The translations under genes and the position numbers were made by a program. A DNA stretch of 17,219 bases from Clostridia bacterium (GTDB lineage Bacteria; Bacillota; Clostridia; Oscillospirales; CAG-272). The notes beneath the pieces were generated by a model. The model was not told where the DNA came from. It saw only the letters and a list, made by a program, of their open reading frames with translations, and ran no database searches. The DNA lies in contig JAKSPW010000006.1 in the NCBI GenBank assembly GCA_024404435.1, positions 1-17,219 of the forward strand, given 5' to 3'. This document shows positions 7,302-15,225 of this stretch, one piece after another. How positions within the stretch are numbered: the stretch's first letter is position 1; each line of letters starts with the position of its first letter.

Positions 7302-7330
7302 TTGAAAGATTCCGCAAAATATGATATAAT
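7302..7330 (+). promoter_or_regulatory. Sigma-A promoter of ychF
   Basis: TTGAAA (7302-7307), a 17-base spacer and TATAAT (7325-7330), with a TGA just before the -10, give a near-consensus promoter reading right. Initiation is expected near 7337, about 50 bases before the ychF ATG. With the leftward promoter at 7145-7173 it makes the 7116-7389 gap a divergent control region. I see no gene or structured RNA in the rest of the gap. Confidence 0.88.
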
Positions 7331-7389
7331 AATTCGGATAATGTTGTTCCATCACGACTCACAGTATTAAACGAAAGGGAAAACATATA

Positions 7390-8484
7390 ATGAAACTTGG
7401 AATCATAGGCCTTCCGAACGTCGGTAAAAGTACTCTTTTCAACGCGATTACCGGAGCCGGTGCCGCAAGCGCCAACTATCCGTTCTGTACGATAGATCCC
7501 AACGTGGGTGTCGTCCACGTTCCCGACAGCCGTCTTGACGTGCTGAGTGACATGTACAATCCGGCACTTTATACTCCCGCAACGATCGAGTTCGTCGACA
7601 TCGCCGGACTTGTCCGCGGAGCTTCAAAGGGTGAAGGACTGGGAAACAAATTCCTTTCTCACATCAGAGACGTCGACGCGGTGGTTCACGTCCTCAGATG
7701 CTTTGAAAACGACGATATTATTCACGTTGACGGAAACGTGGATCCTCTGCGCGACCTCGAAACGATAAATCTCGAGCTTATTTTCTCGGATATCGAGACG
7801 ATAGAGAGAAGGATCGCGAAGACTGAAAAGCTCGCAAAGAGAGACAAGTCGCTCGTGAAGGAGCTCGATCTTCTGAACAGAGTGAAAACGGCACTTGACG
7901 AAGGTGTCACCGCGCGCTCACTTGAACTTAGCGACGAAGAGAAAGAGATACTCGACGACGTTTGCCTTCTTACTCTCAAGCCTGTCATTTACGTTGCCAA
8001 CGTATCCGAAGACGAAGCGGCTGAGGTGAGCCCCGACAACGAGTATTTCAATAAGCTCGTTGAAGCGGTGAAATCCGAGAATGCCGAGGTCATCCCCGTA
8101 TGCTGCGGCATCGAGGCTGAGATCGCAGAACTCGATCCCGAGGAAAAGGAAATGTTCCTTGAGGAGCTCGGTATAAAAGAAAGCGGTCTTGACAGACTTA
8201 TTAAGGCAAGCTACGCACTTCTCGGCTACATCAGCTATCTTACCGCGGGGCCGAAGGAAGTCAGAGCGTGGACGATAGTGAAGGGCACCAAGGCTCCTCA
8301 GGCTGCAGGCAAGATCCACAGTGACTTTGAGAGAGGCTTTATCCGTGCCGAGATCGTGTCTTTTGACGACCTCGTTGCCTGCGGTTCAATGAACGCCGCA
8401 AAGGAAAAAGGACTCGTGAGAAGTGAAGGTAAGGATTACGTTATCGCCGACGGCGACGTAGTCCTCTTCAGGTTCAACGTCTGA
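7390..8484 (+). CDS. ychF: Redox-regulated ATPase YchF (Obg family)
   Basis: A 364-residue cytoplasmic P-loop protein of the universal YchF/OLA1 family, which binds and hydrolyses ATP instead of GTP and associates with ribosomes. Seen here: the P-loop GLPNVGKST (7-15), the switch region DIAGLVRGASKGEGLGNKFL (70-89), and NVSE (204-207) in place of the GTPase NKxD motif, which explains the ATP preference. A coiled-coil insertion lies around 125-170, and a C-terminal TGS domain spans about 280-362, ending GDVVLFRFNV. The length matches the family norm of about 363-366. AAAGGG precedes the ATG, and a strong promoter lies 60 bases upstream. No terminator is visible after the stop, so some transcripts may run into the next unit, which has its own promoter. 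It is a housekeeping gene with no evident link to the envelope genes. Confidence 0.96.
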   Translation: MKLGIIGLPNVGKSTLFNAITGAGAASANYPFCTIDPNVGVVHVPDSRLDVLSDMYNPALYTPATIEFVDIAGLVRGASKGEGLGNKFLSHIRDVDAVVHVLRCFENDDIIHVDGNVDPLRDLETINLELIFSDIETIERRIAKTEKLAKRDKSLVKELDLLNRVKTALDEGVTARSLELSDEEKEILDDVCLLTLKPVIYVANVSEDEAAEVSPDNEYFNKLVEAVKSENAEVIPVCCGIEAEIAELDPEEKEMFLEELGIKESGLDRLIKASYALLGYISYLTAGPKEVRAWTIVKGTKAPQAAGKIHSDFERGFIRAEIVSFDDLVACGSMNAAKEKGLVRSEGKDYVIADGDVVLFRFNV

Positions 8485-8500
8485 GTCTAATTCCGTATTC

Positions 8501-8529
8501 TTTACATTTGAACTATTTTGTGATATAAT
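8501..8529 (+). promoter_or_regulatory. Sigma-A promoter of the five-gene envelope unit
   Basis: TTTACA (8501-8506), a 17-base spacer and TATAAT (8524-8529) form a strong promoter 16 bases after the ychF stop. The expected start is near 8536, giving a short leader with GGAGG before the ATG at 8578. With the terminator at 15163-15192 it delimits one five-gene transcript of about 6.6 kb. The TGATATAATA core is shared with the ychF promoter. Confidence 0.85.
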
Positions 8530-8577
8530 ACATTTTGTGACATTTTGAGTATTATTTCGATATCGGAGGATGCCGAC

Positions 8578-10383
8578 ATGAATCAGGATGAATTCAACTC
8601 TGTTCCGGCAGAGACGGAAAATAAAAAAACAAAAAAGAAGAAAGCCACCTTCGGTGAGCTTCTCCGCGACCTTTTCAAGGATAAAAGACCGTGGTATAAG
8701 AGACTCATCACGGCTGTTCTTGCCGCATTCGCATTCAGCTATACGCTGTATATATTCGGTATTTACGAGATTTACATCACGAACGCAAGCTTCTACACGT
8801 TCTCGTTCGACGATCTCAAGATACCGGCTCTCCTTCTCGGACTGTCTGTCACTCTTATCCTGACGGGAGTGCTGATGCTCCTGCGGGGAAAGATCTTCAA
8901 TTACTTCACGACCGTGATCTTCTCGATAACAGTCTGTTCCTATATCCAGTGCAACTTCCTGAACCACAGCCTCGGCGCACTTGACGGTACTGCGATCGCA
9001 TGGGAGACGATGTCCGGAAGCATGTTCCTTAACCTGTTTATCTGGGCGCTCATCTTCCTCGTCCCGTTCATAGTACTTTATTTCAACAAGAAATTCTGGA
9101 GAAGAATGGTCTGCTTCGTATCCGCACTGCTCATTCTCATGCAGAGTGCGGGACTTGTCAAGCTTTACGTCGAGGGTGACTTCTTCGACGTTTCGAGCAA
9201 CGGATATCTTTCGAATTCTACGATCTACGAGGTCTCTCCGAAGAACAACGTCGTTGTTTTCCTCATCGACAGATGCGGCTTCAACACAATGGAGAAGGTC
9301 TTTAAGGAATATCCCGATATTCCCAGGGGACTTGACGGATTTACGGACTACGACAACGTCCTCGGATCGTATTCGAGAACTTTCCCGTCGGTATGTTATT
9401 TCCTTACGGGAGTCAAGTGCGATTACGATATCCCGATCGGAGAATATTTCAAGAAGGCATGGGACGAAGGTACACTGCTGCCCGATATCAAGAATGCCGG
9501 CTTTGACACCAAGGTCTACACCGAGGTAAACTACGTCATCAAGAATACCGATAACGTTGTCGGAAAGATCGACAACGTAGGACAGAAGATCAAGAAGGCA
9601 GACGTCAGATCGATGCTCGATTCAATGGTCGATCTTTCGCTGTACCGCTACATGCCGACTGCGCTCAAGCCGTTCTTCTGGTGCTATACCGGTGACCTTG
9701 AAAGAATTTCCACCACCGGCGACGGAACGTTCACTTCCGACATCTACGCCACGAACGATCCGAACTTCTGTCAGAACCTCAGAGAAGACGGCGTCACGCA
9801 GAAGCTTGAAGGTGAAGGCTCCTTCATCTTCTACCACATGAGAGGCGCTCACGAGCCCTATCAGATGGATGCAGACGGAAATAAGAGCCAGACTTCGGAC
9901 GAGTTCCAGCAGACTGCAGGTGACATGAGAGCGATCCTCTTCTATATCGAAGAGCTGAAACGCCTCGGCATATACGATGACACAACGATCATCATCACAG
10001 CCGACCACGGCGTGACGGGAACGGTGGAAAAGCTCGGTGACATGAGATCGATCACTCTTCTCGTAAAGCCGAAGGGCGCCGACACGACAAAGCATCTCAA
10101 ATATAATTCCGCACCTCTCACACACGATAACATCAGAGCTTATATAGCCAAATCCTTCGGCATAGACTATTCCGCATACGGACCTGCGATCGACGACGTC
10201 GAAGAAGATGCCGACGTGACGCGTCACTTCTATATGAGCGGATGCGATAAGCTCCATCTTCACAGAGACACCAATCTCATCACCTATGAGATAAAGGGCG
10301 ACGTGAAGGACTTTGACAACTGGACCATCATTGATGAAAAGGAAATAGAATACCCCTTCTACGACGCAGGTAACAAGAGATAA
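8578..10383 (+). CDS. Membrane-anchored sulfatase-fold protein, LtaS-like, paralogue 1
   Basis: A 601-residue protein with a Lys-rich cytoplasmic N-terminus (NKKTKKKK, 15-22), about five membrane helices (roughly 43-64, 80-102, 106-124, 150-169, 177-193) and an extracellular sulfatase/alkaline-phosphatase-fold domain from about 222. Visible motifs are Asp231 (VVFLID), the probable nucleophile region SYSRTFPSV (264-272, Thr268 the best candidate), His425 (RGAHEPY) and Asp476-His477 (IITADHG). These are the usual metal and catalytic positions, so it is probably active, perhaps as a phosphoglycerol or phosphoethanolamine-type transferase. The sulfate-hydrolase CxPxR motif is absent. The chosen ATG has GGAGG 8 bases upstream; an in-frame TTG at 8545 would put this site inside the gene. 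It is clearly a tandem duplicate of the next gene. The substrate is unknown; neighbours suggest envelope polymer work. Confidence 0.82.
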   Translation: MNQDEFNSVPAETENKKTKKKKATFGELLRDLFKDKRPWYKRLITAVLAAFAFSYTLYIFGIYEIYITNASFYTFSFDDLKIPALLLGLSVTLILTGVLMLLRGKIFNYFTTVIFSITVCSYIQCNFLNHSLGALDGTAIAWETMSGSMFLNLFIWALIFLVPFIVLYFNKKFWRRMVCFVSALLILMQSAGLVKLYVEGDFFDVSSNGYLSNSTIYEVSPKNNVVVFLIDRCGFNTMEKVFKEYPDIPRGLDGFTDYDNVLGSYSRTFPSVCYFLTGVKCDYDIPIGEYFKKAWDEGTLLPDIKNAGFDTKVYTEVNYVIKNTDNVVGKIDNVGQKIKKADVRSMLDSMVDLSLYRYMPTALKPFFWCYTGDLERISTTGDGTFTSDIYATNDPNFCQNLREDGVTQKLEGEGSFIFYHMRGAHEPYQMDADGNKSQTSDEFQQTAGDMRAILFYIEELKRLGIYDDTTIIITADHGVTGTVEKLGDMRSITLLVKPKGADTTKHLKYNSAPLTHDNIRAYIAKSFGIDYSAYGPAIDDVEEDADVTRHFYMSGCDKLHLHRDTNLITYEIKGDVKDFDNWTIIDEKEIEYPFYDAGNKR

Positions 10384-10425
10384 TGGGTTTGCATTTTTCG
10401 GATTACTTACTCGGAGGAATATCAA

Positions 10426-12207
10426 ATGGTCGGAAATCAGACCGAAAACATCAGGACTAAAAAGAAAAAGACCGTCGGTGACGTTTTCCGCGAGCTGATA
10501 CAGGATAAAAGACCGTGGTATAAACGTCTGATAACGGCAGTTCTCGCAGCGTTTGCATTCAGCTACACTCTCTTCATCTTCGGTGTATATGAGATCTATA
10601 TCACCAACGCAACGTTTTATTCGTTCTCATTCGATGAACTGTGGCTTCCGGCTCTCCTGCTCGGACTTGCAGTCACGGCGGTGATAACCGTCTTCCTCAT
10701 GCTTTTGAGAGGAAAGATCTTCAACTTCTTTACGACGCTCGTCTTTGCCGTAACGCTTTGCGCATACATTCAGTGCAATTTCCTGAATCACAGCCTCGGC
10801 GCACTTGACGGCACTGCGCTGAAATGGGAACAGATGGCGGGCCCGATGCTGAAGAATCTTCTGATTTGGGCGCTTATCTTTGCCGTTCCGTTCATCATTC
10901 TCGTATTCAATAAAAAGTTTTGGAGAAAAACGGTTTGCTTTGTATCGGCTCTTCTGATACTCATGCAGACTGCGGGACTTGTAAACCTCTTCATCACGGA
11001 GGACTTTCAGAACAGCTCCGCCAAGGGCTATCTTTCCAACTCCACGATCTACGAGGTCTCGCCAGAGAACAACGTGATAGTCTTCCTGTTCGACAGGATG
11101 GGCTACGGTACACTCAAGACCGTGTTCAACACGTATCCCGACATAAAGGAAAAGCTTACCGGATTTACCTGCTACGATAATACGGCGGGCTCATATTCGA
11201 GAACGTTCCCGTCGGTCACTTATCTTCTTACCGGAGTCGAGTGCAATTACGATACGCCGGTCGGCGAATATTTCAGAAAAGCGTGGAGGGAAGGAAATTT
11301 CCTCAGGGACATAAAAGCCGCCGGATTTGAGTCAAAGCTTTACACCGAGGTGAGCTACGTTATCAAGAATACCGATAACGTGGAGGGCCTTATCGATAAT
11401 ATCGGGCAGCTTACTCCGAAGACGGATAAAAAGGGCATGATGAAGACCATGCTCAGCCTTTCGATGTACAGATACATGCCGACGGCGATGAAGCCCTTCT
11501 TCTGGTGCTACACCGGTGACCTCGGCAGGATCACGTCAACGGGCGACGGTACTTTCGCTTCCGACATACACATGACCGACGACCCTCTCTTCTTCCAGAA
11601 TCTGAAGGACAAGGGAGTAACGGTCAAGGACGGCAGCAAGGGCTCGTTCATCTTCTATCATATGAGAGGTGCTCACGACCCGTACATCATGGAAGCCGAC
11701 GGAAGCAGGAGCAATAACTCCAACGCCGTAAAACAGGCAGCCGGCAACTTCAGAATGTTGTTCTGCTACATAGATCAGCTCAAGAAGCTCGGCATTTACG
11801 ACGACACGACGATAATCATTACGGCCGACCACGGAATCACGGATGCCATGACCGAGCTTGACAGTGTCAGAATGATATCACTCCTCGTCAAACCCCGCGG
11901 AGCCGATTCGAACGCTCCGATGAAGTATGACGCTTCGCCGCTGAATCAGGACAATATCAGGTCGTACGTTCTCGAATGTCTCGGTATCGACCATTCGGGA
12001 TACGCTCCTTCGATAAGTGAGATAAAAGAGGGAGACGAAGTGGTCAGGTATTTCCATTTCAATGCCTGCGATCCTTCGAAAAAGCACAGGGACGTTGAAC
12101 TGATAACCTATAAGATCGACGGCGATGTTTCCGAGTTTGAAAACTGGTCAATCGCTGACAGGAAACCGATAGAGTATCCTTTCTACGATGCCGGAAGAAA
12201 TAAATAA
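10426..12207 (+). CDS. Membrane-anchored sulfatase-fold protein, LtaS-like, paralogue 2
   Basis: A 593-residue tandem paralogue of the preceding gene, alignable from end to end. Long stretches are identical, such as DKRPWYKRLITAVLAAFAFS, NFLNHSLGALDGTA and GIYDDTTIIITADHG. It has the same layout: basic N-terminus (TKKKK), about five membrane helices, then the extracellular sulfatase fold. The key positions are kept: Asp223 (VFLFD), Thr260 (SYSRTFPSV), His417 (RGAHDPY) and Asp468-His469. Differences cluster near the active site (LIDRCGFNTM versus LFDRMGYGTL, SVCYFL versus SVTYLL) and in the 325-345 region, which suggests different substrates or a primer/polymerase division of labour. GGAGG lies 8 bases before the ATG, and the 42-base gap to paralogue 1 has no promoter or terminator. 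The synonymous sites have diverged, so the duplication is not recent. The exact reaction is unknown. Confidence 0.82.
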   Translation: MVGNQTENIRTKKKKTVGDVFRELIQDKRPWYKRLITAVLAAFAFSYTLFIFGVYEIYITNATFYSFSFDELWLPALLLGLAVTAVITVFLMLLRGKIFNFFTTLVFAVTLCAYIQCNFLNHSLGALDGTALKWEQMAGPMLKNLLIWALIFAVPFIILVFNKKFWRKTVCFVSALLILMQTAGLVNLFITEDFQNSSAKGYLSNSTIYEVSPENNVIVFLFDRMGYGTLKTVFNTYPDIKEKLTGFTCYDNTAGSYSRTFPSVTYLLTGVECNYDTPVGEYFRKAWREGNFLRDIKAAGFESKLYTEVSYVIKNTDNVEGLIDNIGQLTPKTDKKGMMKTMLSLSMYRYMPTAMKPFFWCYTGDLGRITSTGDGTFASDIHMTDDPLFFQNLKDKGVTVKDGSKGSFIFYHMRGAHDPYIMEADGSRSNNSNAVKQAAGNFRMLFCYIDQLKKLGIYDDTTIIITADHGITDAMTELDSVRMISLLVKPRGADSNAPMKYDASPLNQDNIRSYVLECLGIDHSGYAPSISEIKEGDEVVRYFHFNACDPSKKHRDVELITYKIDGDVSEFENWSIADRKPIEYPFYDAGRNK

Positions 12208-12231
12208 GTAAATTATTTGGAGGTAACACCA

Positions 12232-12474
12232 ATGAAAAAAATTCTGTCATTCTTATTCTTCTTTGTATGCGCCATGATCATGTGCACGACGTACGCAATG
12301 GCTTACCTTGATCCGTCAGCCATGACGTATATCATCCAGGTCATCGCCGGTGTCGTTATCGCGGCAGGTGCTGCTCTCGGCTTCTACTGGAGAAGGATCA
12401 AACGTGCCATTTCCAAGAAAAAGAAAGGCGACGACGAAGACGAGGATGAAGACGAAGAGGAAGACGACGAATAA
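12232..12474 (+). CDS. Small membrane protein with signal peptide and acidic tail
   Basis: An 80-residue protein with a signal-peptide-like start (MKKILSFLFFFVCAMIM) ending in an AMA motif at 22-24. It continues YLDPSAMTYIIQ, a second membrane helix (about 32-52), a basic stretch (RRIKR..KKKK) and a tail of almost only Asp and Glu (67-80). If cleaved after AMA, the mature N-terminus YLDP would be outside and the acidic tail inside, by the positive-inside rule. I recall small proteins with a similar YLDPGTGS-type motif next to sulfatase-fold envelope genes, but I cannot name a family. GGAGG lies 8 bases before the chosen ATG; an in-frame TTG at 12217 lies upstream of that site and is rejected. 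The 3' end overlaps the signal peptidase gene out of frame. A role as adaptor or substrate within the unit is inference. Confidence 0.75.
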   Translation: MKKILSFLFFFVCAMIMCTTYAMAYLDPSAMTYIIQVIAGVVIAAGAALGFYWRRIKRAISKKKKGDDEDEDEDEEEDDE

Positions 12475-12994
12475 GGAAAGCGAAAAAAAGAAGCTTTCGC
12501 TGATGCCTCTGATAATTCCCGCTTCAGCCGTGCTTCTTGCCCTTATTCTCAATATTTTCGTCATAATTTCTGCCATAGTGCCGAGTGCATCTATGGCAGA
12601 CACTCTTGAAGAGATATCTTTTATCATCGGCTCAAGACTTGCATATCTTTCATCCGTCCCCGAAAGAGGTGACGTCGTGATCTTCGAAAAGGACGAGCTT
12701 GAAGCGGATCTCATTGTCAAACGTGTGATCGGGCTTCCCGGCGAGACCGTGGAGATCAGGAGCGGAAGAGTCTATATCAACGGCTCAGACACTCCTCTCG
12801 AAGAAGAATACGTCGACGCGTTTTCAGAAGACAGTGAAGGACCATACGTCGTTCCCGAAGGTGAATATTTCATGCTCGGCGACAACAGATGCGAGTCTTT
12901 TGACTCACGCTTCTGGGATTATAAATTCGTCCCGCTGAGCGACGTAAAAGCCAAGGTCATACTGAAACTGTGGCCGAGAGTCAAAAAATTCTGA
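12446..12994 (+). CDS. lepB: Type I signal peptidase
   Basis: A 182-residue membrane-bound serine protease that removes signal peptides outside the membrane. A basic N-terminus (MKTKRKTTNKESEKKK) precedes one membrane helix (about 19-42). The catalytic Ser49 lies in VPSASMADTL (the family norm is VPSGSMEPTL). Box D carries the general base Lys92 (VKRVIGLPGETV), and box E is GDNRCESFDSRFW (145-157). Both catalytic residues are therefore present and the length fits the small Gram-positive form. The ATG at 12446 lies inside the preceding gene in another frame, giving a 29-base overlap. No better in-frame start exists before the membrane helix except ATG 12503, which would remove the basic segment. 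No good ribosome binding site precedes 12446, so translational coupling is likely. The first upstream candidate substrate is the neighbouring small protein. Its place in this unit suggests a dedicated paralogue of the housekeeping enzyme. Confidence 0.88.
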   Translation: MKTKRKTTNKESEKKKLSLMPLIIPASAVLLALILNIFVIISAIVPSASMADTLEEISFIIGSRLAYLSSVPERGDVVIFEKDELEADLIVKRVIGLPGETVEIRSGRVYINGSDTPLEEEYVDAFSEDSEGPYVVPEGEYFMLGDNRCESFDSRFWDYKFVPLSDVKAKVILKLWPRVKKF

Positions 12995-13007
12995 AACGGA
13001 GTTCATT

Positions 13008-15155
13008 ATGGTAGTAATCGATGCGATTTTAAGTGCGATCGGAACCGTGCTCGGATACGTTATGTGGGCATGCTTCAAAATATTCAAGGATTACGGAATC
13101 GCCATCATCTTCTTTACACTGCTGACGAAGGTGATCATGTTCCCGATAAACCTTATCGTACAGAAAAACTCAATAAAGATGGTCAAAATGAAGCCCGAGC
13201 TCGAGGCGCTTCGCTATCAGTACATAGACGATAAGGACGCGTATCTCGACGCGCAGACCGCTCTCTATAAGAGAGAAAAGTACAGCCCGATGGCAGGCAT
13301 CTGGCCGCTTCTTCTGCAGATCCCGATAATCCTCGGACTTATCGACGTTGTGTACAAACCTCTGAAGCACATGCTTCATATGCCGTCGGACGTTATTAAC
13401 GCGTTTGTCGAAAAAGCGGCGCAGATCATGAACACGACTGTCGATCAGCTCGGATCGTCTCCTCAGCTTCACGTTGTCGACCTGATGCAGAAGGCGGAGA
13501 ATCTCGATGCCTTCAGAAGCATTCAGGGCATCGAAGGCGTTTCCGGATACGTAGACAAGATCTCGAACCTCAACATGAACTTTCTCGGCATCAACCTTGC
13601 GAAGATACCGAGCGTAACGACCCTCGACCTTCTGTTCCTCGTCCCCGTCCTTGCGGGCGTTTCGGCGCTTATCATGTGCGTGATTCAGAATAAGATCAAC
13701 GTGCTTCAGATCGAGCAGAGCAAGGCGTCCCAGTGGGGAATGACGATCTTCATGATCGCTTTCTCGACCTATTTCGCATTCATCGTTCCCGCCGGTGTCG
13801 GCATCTATTGGATGTGGGGCAACCTCTTTGCCATCGCCGTCATGTACCTCGTGAACCTCGTATACAGTCCGAAGAAGTATATCGACTATAAGGCTCTCGA
13901 CGAAATGAAGAAAAAAGCGGCAGATGACAGAGCCTATAATAAACGCTGCAAAAAGCTCGGAAAGCAGTACTACAAAAAGTTCTGTGAATCCGACAATATC
14001 AGCCACATGAAGCTGATGTTCTACGCCGAGGGCGGCGGATACTACAAGTATTTCAAGAACATCATCGACGCTGTGCTCGCAAAGTCAAAGCTCAAGATCC
14101 ACTACGTTACGAGCGATCCGGACGACCCGATCCTGAGTACGACGGAAGAGCGTATCATCCCTTACTATATCGACCAGAACCGCCTTATAACCCTCTTCAT
14201 GAAGCTCGAGGCGCAGATGGTTATCATGACGACGCCCGACCTTGAAAAATACTATCTCAAGCGCTCCAAGGTCAGACGCGATATCGAATACGTCTACACC
14301 GACCACGCCTGCACGAGCATCAACCTCACATACCGCGGCGGCGCGTTCGACTATTTCGATACGATCTTTGCCGTCAGCCGTCCGCAGGCCGAAGAGGTCA
14401 GAGCGATCGAAAAGCTCAGAAATACGAAAGAAAAGACCATCGTCGAGGTCGGCTACGGTCTTATCGACAACATGATCGCTTCCTACGAGGCATCCGACAA
14501 GACGCCAAACGAAAAGAAGACGATCCTCATCGCTCCCTCGTGGCAGATCGACAATATCATGGACAGCTGCCTTGACGGACTTGTCGAGGGACTCACGAAG
14601 ACGGGTTACAGAGTCATCATCAGACCTCACCCGCAGTACATCAAGCGTTTCCCGATGCAGATAGCCGAGATCATGGAGAAGTATAAGGATCGCTTCAGCG
14701 AAGACTTCAAAATCGAGACCGATTTCTCCTCCAACGTCACGGTTTATACCGCAGACCTTCTCATCACCGACTGGTCGTCCATCGGATACGAGTACAGCTT
14801 CACGACAAAGAAGCCGACTCTGTTCATCAATACGAAGATGAAGGTCGTGAACAAGGGATATAAGAAGATCGGCATCACTCCTTACGATATCACCGCGCGC
14901 GACATAATCGGACGTTCTCTCGAAAAAGAGGATATCGATAAGATCGGCGAGGTCGCAACGGACCTCATCGAGAATCAGTCGTCGTATTCGGCACAGATCG
15001 AAAAGGAAAGAGAAGAGTACTTCTACAACCTCGGAACGAGCGGAGAAGTCGCTGCCGACTATATTATCGGTAAGCTCGTGAAAAAGAAAAAGAAAAAGCA
15101 GGATGAAACGGCACCTGAAAACGCCGAAGAAACTGCCGAAACCGCAAACGTCTGA
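13008..15155 (+). CDS. YidC/Oxa1 insertase fused to CDP-glycerol glycerophosphotransferase
   Basis: A 715-residue two-domain fusion in one open frame. Residues about 1-290 are YidC/Oxa1-like: membrane helix GIAIIFFTLLTKVIMFPINL (30-49) with Lys41 near the usual groove arginine, a cytoplasmic hairpin (KMKPELEALR..YIDD), then YSPMAGIWPLLLQIPIILGL (92-111), an extra segment at about 120-200, and GIYWMWGNLFA (265-275). After a basic linker (290-330), about 335-690 is a GT-B-type domain like TagF/TagB glycerophosphotransferases, which move glycerol phosphate from CDP-glycerol to a polymer. It shows His433 (VYTDHACTS), RPHPQY (539-544) and LLITDWSSIGYEY (584-596). The C-terminus is Lys-rich (692-697), then acidic. 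CGGAG precedes the ATG, 13 bases after the signal peptidase stop. The usual rpmH-rnpA-jag context of the housekeeping yidC is absent, so this is probably a second, specialised copy. I know of no characterised protein with this domain pair. Confidence 0.88.
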   Translation: MVVIDAILSAIGTVLGYVMWACFKIFKDYGIAIIFFTLLTKVIMFPINLIVQKNSIKMVKMKPELEALRYQYIDDKDAYLDAQTALYKREKYSPMAGIWPLLLQIPIILGLIDVVYKPLKHMLHMPSDVINAFVEKAAQIMNTTVDQLGSSPQLHVVDLMQKAENLDAFRSIQGIEGVSGYVDKISNLNMNFLGINLAKIPSVTTLDLLFLVPVLAGVSALIMCVIQNKINVLQIEQSKASQWGMTIFMIAFSTYFAFIVPAGVGIYWMWGNLFAIAVMYLVNLVYSPKKYIDYKALDEMKKKAADDRAYNKRCKKLGKQYYKKFCESDNISHMKLMFYAEGGGYYKYFKNIIDAVLAKSKLKIHYVTSDPDDPILSTTEERIIPYYIDQNRLITLFMKLEAQMVIMTTPDLEKYYLKRSKVRRDIEYVYTDHACTSINLTYRGGAFDYFDTIFAVSRPQAEEVRAIEKLRNTKEKTIVEVGYGLIDNMIASYEASDKTPNEKKTILIAPSWQIDNIMDSCLDGLVEGLTKTGYRVIIRPHPQYIKRFPMQIAEIMEKYKDRFSEDFKIETDFSSNVTVYTADLLITDWSSIGYEYSFTTKKPTLFINTKMKVVNKGYKKIGITPYDITARDIIGRSLEKEDIDKIGEVATDLIENQSSYSAQIEKEREEYFYNLGTSGEVAADYIIGKLVKKKKKKQDETAPENAEETAETANV

Positions 15156-15162
15156 CTTCATA

Positions 15163-15192
15163 CGGCCGCAGCATAAGCTGCGGCCGCTTTTT
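15163..15192 (+). terminator. Strong intrinsic terminator of the five-gene unit
   Basis: A perfect 10-bp GC-rich stem (CGGCCGCAGC/GCTGCGGCCG) with an ATAA loop is followed by C and five Ts, 7 bases after the stop of the fusion gene. It closes the transcript begun at 8536 and separates it from the queH promoter. Confidence 0.93.
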
Positions 15193-15225
15193 GTACGAAA
15201 AAAGCCCGCCGTATATGAAAAAAAC

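Noticed and set aside
7207..7518. Minus-strand open frame of 103 codons across the ychF promoter and start
   Set aside because: It overlaps the ychF P-loop coding region and control DNA and has no recognisable product.
8545..8577. Longer start (TTG at 8545) for sulfatase paralogue 1
   Set aside because: A good GGAGG site lies downstream of it and at ideal spacing to ATG 8578; the extra 11 residues show no conserved pattern.
12350..12445. Longer N-terminus for the signal peptidase
   Set aside because: It would be translated from within the membrane-helix coding part of the small protein gene, with no ribosome binding site, and would add only low-complexity basic sequence.
12232..12994. A frameshift splitting one gene into the small protein and the signal peptidase
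   Set aside because: Each frame has its own complete architecture (signal peptide plus helix and tail; helix plus catalytic boxes), and the small protein has a proper start and stop.
14085..15161. Long antisense open frame (358 codons, minus strand) opposite the fusion gene, and a similar one at 13170-14006
   Set aside because: They mirror the codon pattern of the sense gene, are rich in Arg, Asp and Val without recognisable motifs, and the sense frame has clear domains.
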